Source: CAIWHR01 sp963843595 (GTDB lineage Bacteria; Pseudomonadota; Gammaproteobacteria; Burkholderiales; Casimicrobiaceae). From it: 64,000 nucleotides of DNA. The notes beneath the pieces are model-generated. The model saw nothing but the letters and a program-made list of their open reading frames with translations. It was not told where the DNA came from and did no database searches. How positions within the stretch are numbered: the stretch's first letter is position 1; every line of letters starts with the position of its first letter. The stretch is taken from positions 51,265 through 115,264 of the forward strand of contig CAWJLG010000011.1 of the NCBI GenBank assembly GCA_963843595.1, read 5' to 3'. Below are positions 60,694-64,000 of this stretch, one piece after another. A program made the translations under genes and the position numbers.

Positions 60694-61680
60694 ATGAACA
60701 ACTTCGTCAAGACGGCGTGCGCACTGGCAGTGGTGCTGGCGAGCGCGCCGGCCGTCGCGTGGGAGCCCACCAAGCCGGTCGAGATCGTCGTGGCCGCCGG
60801 CGCCGGCGGCGCCTCCGACCAGATGGCGCGGATGATGCAGGCCGCGATCCAGAAGAACAGCCTGATGAAGCAGCCGATGATCGTCTCGCTCAAGGGCGGC
60901 GCGTCGGGTGGCGAGGCGCTGATGTACATGAAGGCGAGCGAAGGTGATCCCAATAGGGTGCTCATCGCCTATTCGCTGATCTACATGCTGCCGCTCGCCG
61001 CCAAGATACCGTTCAACTGGCGCGACCTGACGCCGGTCTCCGTCATCGCGATGGACGAGTTCGTGTTGTGGGACAACACGACGCTGCCCTACAAGAACGT
61101 GAAGGAGTTCGTGGCCGCGGCCAAGGCGGCCGATCCGCCGTTCAAGATGGGCGGCACCGGCTCGAAGCGCGAGGACCACGTGCTCACCGTCTTCATGGAG
61201 CAGAAGACGGGCGCGAAGTTCGCGTACCTGCCCTACAAGTCGGGCGGCGAGGCGGCGACCCAGCTCGTCGGCAATCACACGGCCGCCAACGTCAACAATC
61301 CGTCCGAGAATCTCGAGGTCTGGCGCGCCGGCCAGGTGCGCGCGCTGTGCGTCTTCGACAAGGAGCGGATCGCCTACAAGACCAAGGTCACCGACACCAT
61401 GTCGTGGAACGATATCCCGACGTGCAAGGAGGAAGGGCTCGACATGCAGTACCTGATGCTGCGCGCGATGTTCCTTCCCGGAAAGATGAGCCCGGATCAG
61501 GTCGCCTTCTACGTCGACCTGTTCAAGAAGGTGACGCAGACGGCCGAGTACAAGGAGTACATGGAAAAGCAGGCGCTGAAGCCCGTGTTCCTCACGGGCA
61601 AGGACATGCTGACCTTCCTCGAGGAAGATGACGCCTTGAACAAGAAGCTCATGGTCGAGGCCGGCTTCGTCGAGAAATAG
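60694..61680 (+). CDS. tctC: Bug-family (TctC) substrate-binding protein of a tripartite tricarboxylate transporter
   Basis: This 328-residue secreted protein has a signal peptide (ACALAVVLASAPAVA, residues about 8-22), then PTKPVEIVVAAGAGGASDQMARMM, the conserved ligand loop of Bug proteins. KMGGTGSKREDHV and LPYKSGGEAATQLVGNHTAANVNNPSE shape the second lobe. AGGAGG lies 12 bases before the ATG. It is followed by tctB and tctA, so this is a complete three-part sodium-dependent carboxylate uptake system. The ligand (citrate, glutarate, terephthalate-like acids or others) cannot be told. Confidence 0.92.
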   Translation: MNNFVKTACALAVVLASAPAVAWEPTKPVEIVVAAGAGGASDQMARMMQAAIQKNSLMKQPMIVSLKGGASGGEALMYMKASEGDPNRVLIAYSLIYMLPLAAKIPFNWRDLTPVSVIAMDEFVLWDNTTLPYKNVKEFVAAAKAADPPFKMGGTGSKREDHVLTVFMEQKTGAKFAYLPYKSGGEAATQLVGNHTAANVNNPSENLEVWRAGQVRALCVFDKERIAYKTKVTDTMSWNDIPTCKEEGLDMQYLMLRAMFLPGKMSPDQVAFYVDLFKKVTQTAEYKEYMEKQALKPVFLTGKDMLTFLEEDDALNKKLMVEAGFVEK

Positions 61681-61712
61681 CGCGCGGGAAACCCGCACTT
61701 CATCCGGCGGAC

Positions 61713-61737
61713 CCTTCTCCCGCACGCGGGAAGGAGG
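61713..61737 (+). promoter_or_regulatory. Intercistronic hairpin between tctC and tctB
   Basis: An 11-bp stem with one bulged A and a 2-nt centre (CCTTCTCCCGC ... GCGGGAAGGAGG) lies in the 93-bp gap. No T-tract follows, so it is not a classical terminator. It may stabilise or partly attenuate the message, favouring the binding protein over the membrane subunits. A shorter GCGGG-AAA-CCCGC hairpin (61684-61696) precedes it. Confidence 0.45.
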
Positions 61738-61773
61738 CGTTCCGACCCTTCGCGCCATTCCGGGAACATCCCG

Positions 61774-62316
61774 ATGCCAACATCTGACAGTGAGATCGTC
61801 GTCGACGATCCGACCGCGCCGGCGGACCATTCGCCGCCGGTGACCACCACGCGCACGGTCGAGGGGGTCGTTTACCTGCTTCTGATCGTGCTGGCGCTGG
61901 TCCTGGGCTACGACAATTGGCGCACGGGAATGGGGTGGGCGAAGGACGGCCCGCAGTCCGGATATCTTCCGTTCTATCTGTGCGTCATCCTCGCCGGCGC
62001 CTCGCTGTGGGGCCTCGGCGTAGCGTTCCGGAGGCGAAAGCGGGCCGCCCAGCCTTTCGTCACGCGCGACCAGCTTCGTCGAGTCCTGCAGGTCTTCCTT
62101 CCGACGTTCCTCTTCGTCCTTCTGACGCAGTGGCTCGGCATCTATGTCGCGAGCCTTCTGCTGGTCGCGGGCTTCATGCGGTTCATCGGCCGCATCGCCT
62201 GGTGGAAGTCACTGCTCACAAGCTTTCTGTTCGCGGTCATCATGTTCGCGACGTTCGAAATCGCATTCGACGTCATCATGCCCAAGGGCCCGCTGGAAGC
62301 GGCGTTCGGATTCTAG
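61774..62316 (+). CDS. tctB: TctB small membrane subunit
   Basis: This 180-residue protein has four hydrophobic helices (GVVYLLLIVLALVLGY, LPFYLCVILAGASLWGLGV, VFLPTFLFVLLTQWLGIYVASLLLVA and LLTSFLFAVIMFATFEIAF), the TctB layout. A Pro/Thr-rich N-terminal 25 residues is cytoplasmic. It lies between tctC and tctA, 11 bases from the latter. Confidence 0.9.
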   Translation: MPTSDSEIVVDDPTAPADHSPPVTTTRTVEGVVYLLLIVLALVLGYDNWRTGMGWAKDGPQSGYLPFYLCVILAGASLWGLGVAFRRRKRAAQPFVTRDQLRRVLQVFLPTFLFVLLTQWLGIYVASLLLVAGFMRFIGRIAWWKSLLTSFLFAVIMFATFEIAFDVIMPKGPLEAAFGF

Positions 62317-62327
62317 GACTTGGCGCG

Positions 62328-63839
62328 ATGGAAGCGTTGACCCTCCTCGCCCACGGCTTCGTCGTCCTGCTGACCTGGAAGACGCTGGCGCTGATGATGG
62401 TCGGTCTCGTGCTCGGCATCTTCGTCGGCGTGCTGCCGGGATTGGGCGGGCCGAACGGTGTCGCGATCCTGCTGCCGCTCACGTTCACGATGGATCCGAC
62501 CTCCGCGATCGTCATGCTCTCGTGCATCTACTGGGGCGCGCTGTTCGGCGGGGCGATCACGTCGATCCTGTTCAACATTCCCGGCGAAGCCTGGTCGGTG
62601 GCGACCACGTTCGACGGCTATCCGATGGCCCAGCAGGGAAAGGCGGCGGAGGCACTCACCGCGGCGTTCACATCGTCATTCATCGGCTCGCTGGTTGCGG
62701 TGATGCTCATCACCTTTCTGGCGCCCCGCATCGCTTCCTTCGCGTTGCGCTTCGGTCCGCCGGAGTTCTTTGCCGTCTATTTGCTCACGTTCTGTTCGTT
62801 CGTCGGCCTGGGGCGCGAGGACAAGCACAAGACCATCATCTCGATGACACTCGGGCTGCTCCTTGCCGCCATCGGTATGGATACCGTCTCGGGCCGGCTG
62901 CGGATGACCTTCGGCTTCGACCCATTGATGCGCGGCGTTAACTTCCTGGTCGCGGTCATCGGGCTGTTCGGTATCAGCGAGATTCTGCTCACGATGGAGG
63001 AGCGGCTCGCGCTGCGCGGACATGCCGCGGCGATCAGCCTGCGCGTCGTCCTCAAGGTGTGGAAGGAGCTGCCGCGATACTGGATCACGCTGTTGCGTTC
63101 GTCGGCAATCGGATGCTGGCTCGGGATCACGCCCGGTGGCGCGATTGCGGCGTCGTTCATGGGCTACAACCTGGCCAAGCGATTCTCGAAGGACCCCGCT
63201 AGCTTCGGAAAAGGTCGTATCGAAGGCGTCTTCGCGCCTGAGACGGCGGCGCACGCGTCCGGAACTGCCGCGTTGCTGCCAATGCTGGCGCTGGGCATTC
63301 CCGGCTCGGGCACGGCGGCAATTCTGCTTGGCGGGCTGATGGTCTGGGGGCTCAATCCCGGTCCGTTGCTGTTCGTCGAGCACAAGGACTTCGTGTGGGG
63401 CCTCATCGCCTCCATGTATCTCGGCAACGTCGTCGGTCTCGTGATCGTGCTGACCACCGTTCCGATCTTCGCGTCGATCCTGCGCATTCCGTTTGCCGCA
63501 GTTGCGCCGATGATCGTCGTGTCCTGCGCCATCGGCGCCTATGCCATCCAGAACGCCATGTTCGACGTCTGGCTGATGCTGCTGTTCGGCGTCGTCGGCT
63601 ACGTATTCAAGAAGATCGGCATACCGCTTGCGCCGCTCACGCTCGCGCTGGTGCTCGGCAATCGCTCCGAGGATGCGTTCCGCCTGTCGATGATCGGGGC
63701 GGGCGGCGATCTGCGCGTGTTCTGGTCCAACGGGCTCGTCGGCTCGATCACGACGCTAGCGTGCATCCTGCTGCTCTGGCCGTTGATCGGCAAGTTCTTC
63801 GAACGTGCCGGACGCTTCCGACGCCCGATCAAGACCTGA
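62328..63839 (+). CDS. tctA: TctA large membrane subunit
   Basis: This 503-residue protein has about twelve helices and the TctA signatures VGVLPGLGGPNGVAILLPL near residue 35, SIYWGALFGGAITSILFNIPGE-like CIYWGALFGG, and the repeated LALGIPGSGTAAILLGGLMVWGLNPGPLLF in the second half. These pseudo-repeat loops hold the substrate and Na+ sites. The ATG at 62328 gives the usual MEALTLLAHGF start; upstream in-frame codons belong to the tctB region. No terminator follows directly on this strand. Confidence 0.93.
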   Translation: MEALTLLAHGFVVLLTWKTLALMMVGLVLGIFVGVLPGLGGPNGVAILLPLTFTMDPTSAIVMLSCIYWGALFGGAITSILFNIPGEAWSVATTFDGYPMAQQGKAAEALTAAFTSSFIGSLVAVMLITFLAPRIASFALRFGPPEFFAVYLLTFCSFVGLGREDKHKTIISMTLGLLLAAIGMDTVSGRLRMTFGFDPLMRGVNFLVAVIGLFGISEILLTMEERLALRGHAAAISLRVVLKVWKELPRYWITLLRSSAIGCWLGITPGGAIAASFMGYNLAKRFSKDPASFGKGRIEGVFAPETAAHASGTAALLPMLALGIPGSGTAAILLGGLMVWGLNPGPLLFVEHKDFVWGLIASMYLGNVVGLVIVLTTVPIFASILRIPFAAVAPMIVVSCAIGAYAIQNAMFDVWLMLLFGVVGYVFKKIGIPLAPLTLALVLGNRSEDAFRLSMIGAGGDLRVFWSNGLVGSITTLACILLLWPLIGKFFERAGRFRRPIKT

Positions 63840-63917
63840 TCCCCGAACCGCCGATCTCGTTCAGCCCGCGGGCAAGTATTGGCCCTCGGGTAGAAAATGG
63901 GGAACATCGTCGCAAAC

Positions 63918-63948
63918 AAAAAAAGGGCCTGCATCGCTGCAAGCCCTT
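63918..63948 (-). terminator. Rho-independent terminator of the tRNA-Arg gene (minus strand)
   Basis: On the minus strand an AAGGGCTTGCA / GCGA / TGCAGGCCCTT hairpin (one T-G wobble) is followed by seven Ts. It lies just past the CCA end of the partial tRNA. Confidence 0.82.
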
Positions 63949-63955
63949 GATTGTA

Positions 63956-64000
63956 TGGCGCGCCCGGCAGGATTTGAACCCACGACCCCCTGGTTCGTAG
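63956..64000 (-). tRNA. tRNA-Arg(ACG), partial
   Basis: The last 45 bases, read on the minus strand, give the 3' half of a tRNA. It has an anticodon loop CTACGAA (anticodon ACG), the variable arm, T-loop GGTTCAAATCC, an acceptor strand and an encoded CCA. The 5' half lies beyond the window. A terminator follows. Confidence 0.9.

Noticed and set aside
1..64000. CRISPR arrays, insertion sequences, prophage or att sites
   Set aside because: No regular repeats, transposase, integrase or terminal inverted repeats were seen in reading both strands.

Overview
The window (about two-thirds G+C or more, densely coded) looks like a chromosomal segment of a betaproteobacterium, most likely Burkholderiales-like. 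Supporting signs are the order cmk-aroA-tyrA-hisC-pheA-gyrA-ompA-mtaD-ubiG-gph, the dapC/dapD/map/glnD and dapE/prmB neighbourhoods, and a tripartite tricarboxylate (Bug-type) uptake system. I see no insertion sequence, prophage, CRISPR array or rRNA. One partial tRNA-Arg lies at the right edge.

Layout. (1) 1-7.7 kb, minus strand: partial cmk, then aroA, tyrA, hisC, pheA and gyrA, a shikimate/aromatic operon with DNA gyrase A; GyrA carries Leu at position 83. (2) 8-12 kb, plus: ompA, an MTA/SAH deaminase, ubiG and a MupP/Gph-type phosphatase, followed by a lone gspC on the minus strand. (3) 12.7-26 kb: lysine and peptidoglycan-precursor genes dapC, dapD, dapE, interleaved with a LytS/LytTR two-component pair, a BASS-like transporter, map, glnD, def, an S-methyl-5'-thioinosine phosphorylase, pilU and prmB. 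(4) 26-30.4 kb: an MscS channel fused to a cyclic-nucleotide domain, an acetolactate-synthase-like ThDP enzyme, and ppk2. (5) 30.4-39.5 kb, minus: a three-gene multihaem c/b cytochrome module (8 + 11 c-haem motifs and a membrane b-type cytochrome) directly downstream of a hoxFUYHW NAD-linked [NiFe] hydrogenase operon. (6) 39.8-54 kb: an MFS exporter, a wax-ester/triacylglycerol synthase (WS/DGAT), an acetyl-CoA synthetase followed by a two-subunit 2-oxoacid dehydrogenase (E1 alpha, E1 beta, E2) and an ACP, the CbpM/CbpA chaperone pair, an HPF-cold-shock fusion and an ACP-FAAL-PlsC fusion. (7) 54-64 kb: CnoX-like thioredoxin, a molybdate/tungstate-type binding protein, a YdiJ-like FAD/Fe-S 2-hydroxyacid dehydrogenase, a serine/alanine-glyoxylate aminotransferase, and tctC-tctB-tctA.

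The most interesting signal is regulatory. Four 14-bp FNR/ANR-like palindromes, TTGA(T/C)-N4-(A/G)TCAA, all sit in intergenic DNA of regions 5 and 6: upstream of the cytochrome module (34276), of hoxF (39554), of the acs operon (43106) and of the HPF-cold-shock gene (50431). Each has a weak -10-like hexamer centred 31-32 bp downstream, the geometry of class II FNR promoters. Hydrogen oxidation/NADH production, multihaem electron transfer, acetate/2-oxoacid to acetyl-CoA conversion, storage-lipid synthesis, ribosome hibernation and chaperones therefore look like one low-oxygen/dormancy programme spread over about 20 kb.

Four genes (ompA, the BASS-like transporter, hpf-csd and the glyoxylate aminotransferase) carry an apparent single frameshift inside GC-repetitive sequence. 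In each, both halves are otherwise well conserved, so sequence error is more likely than true decay.
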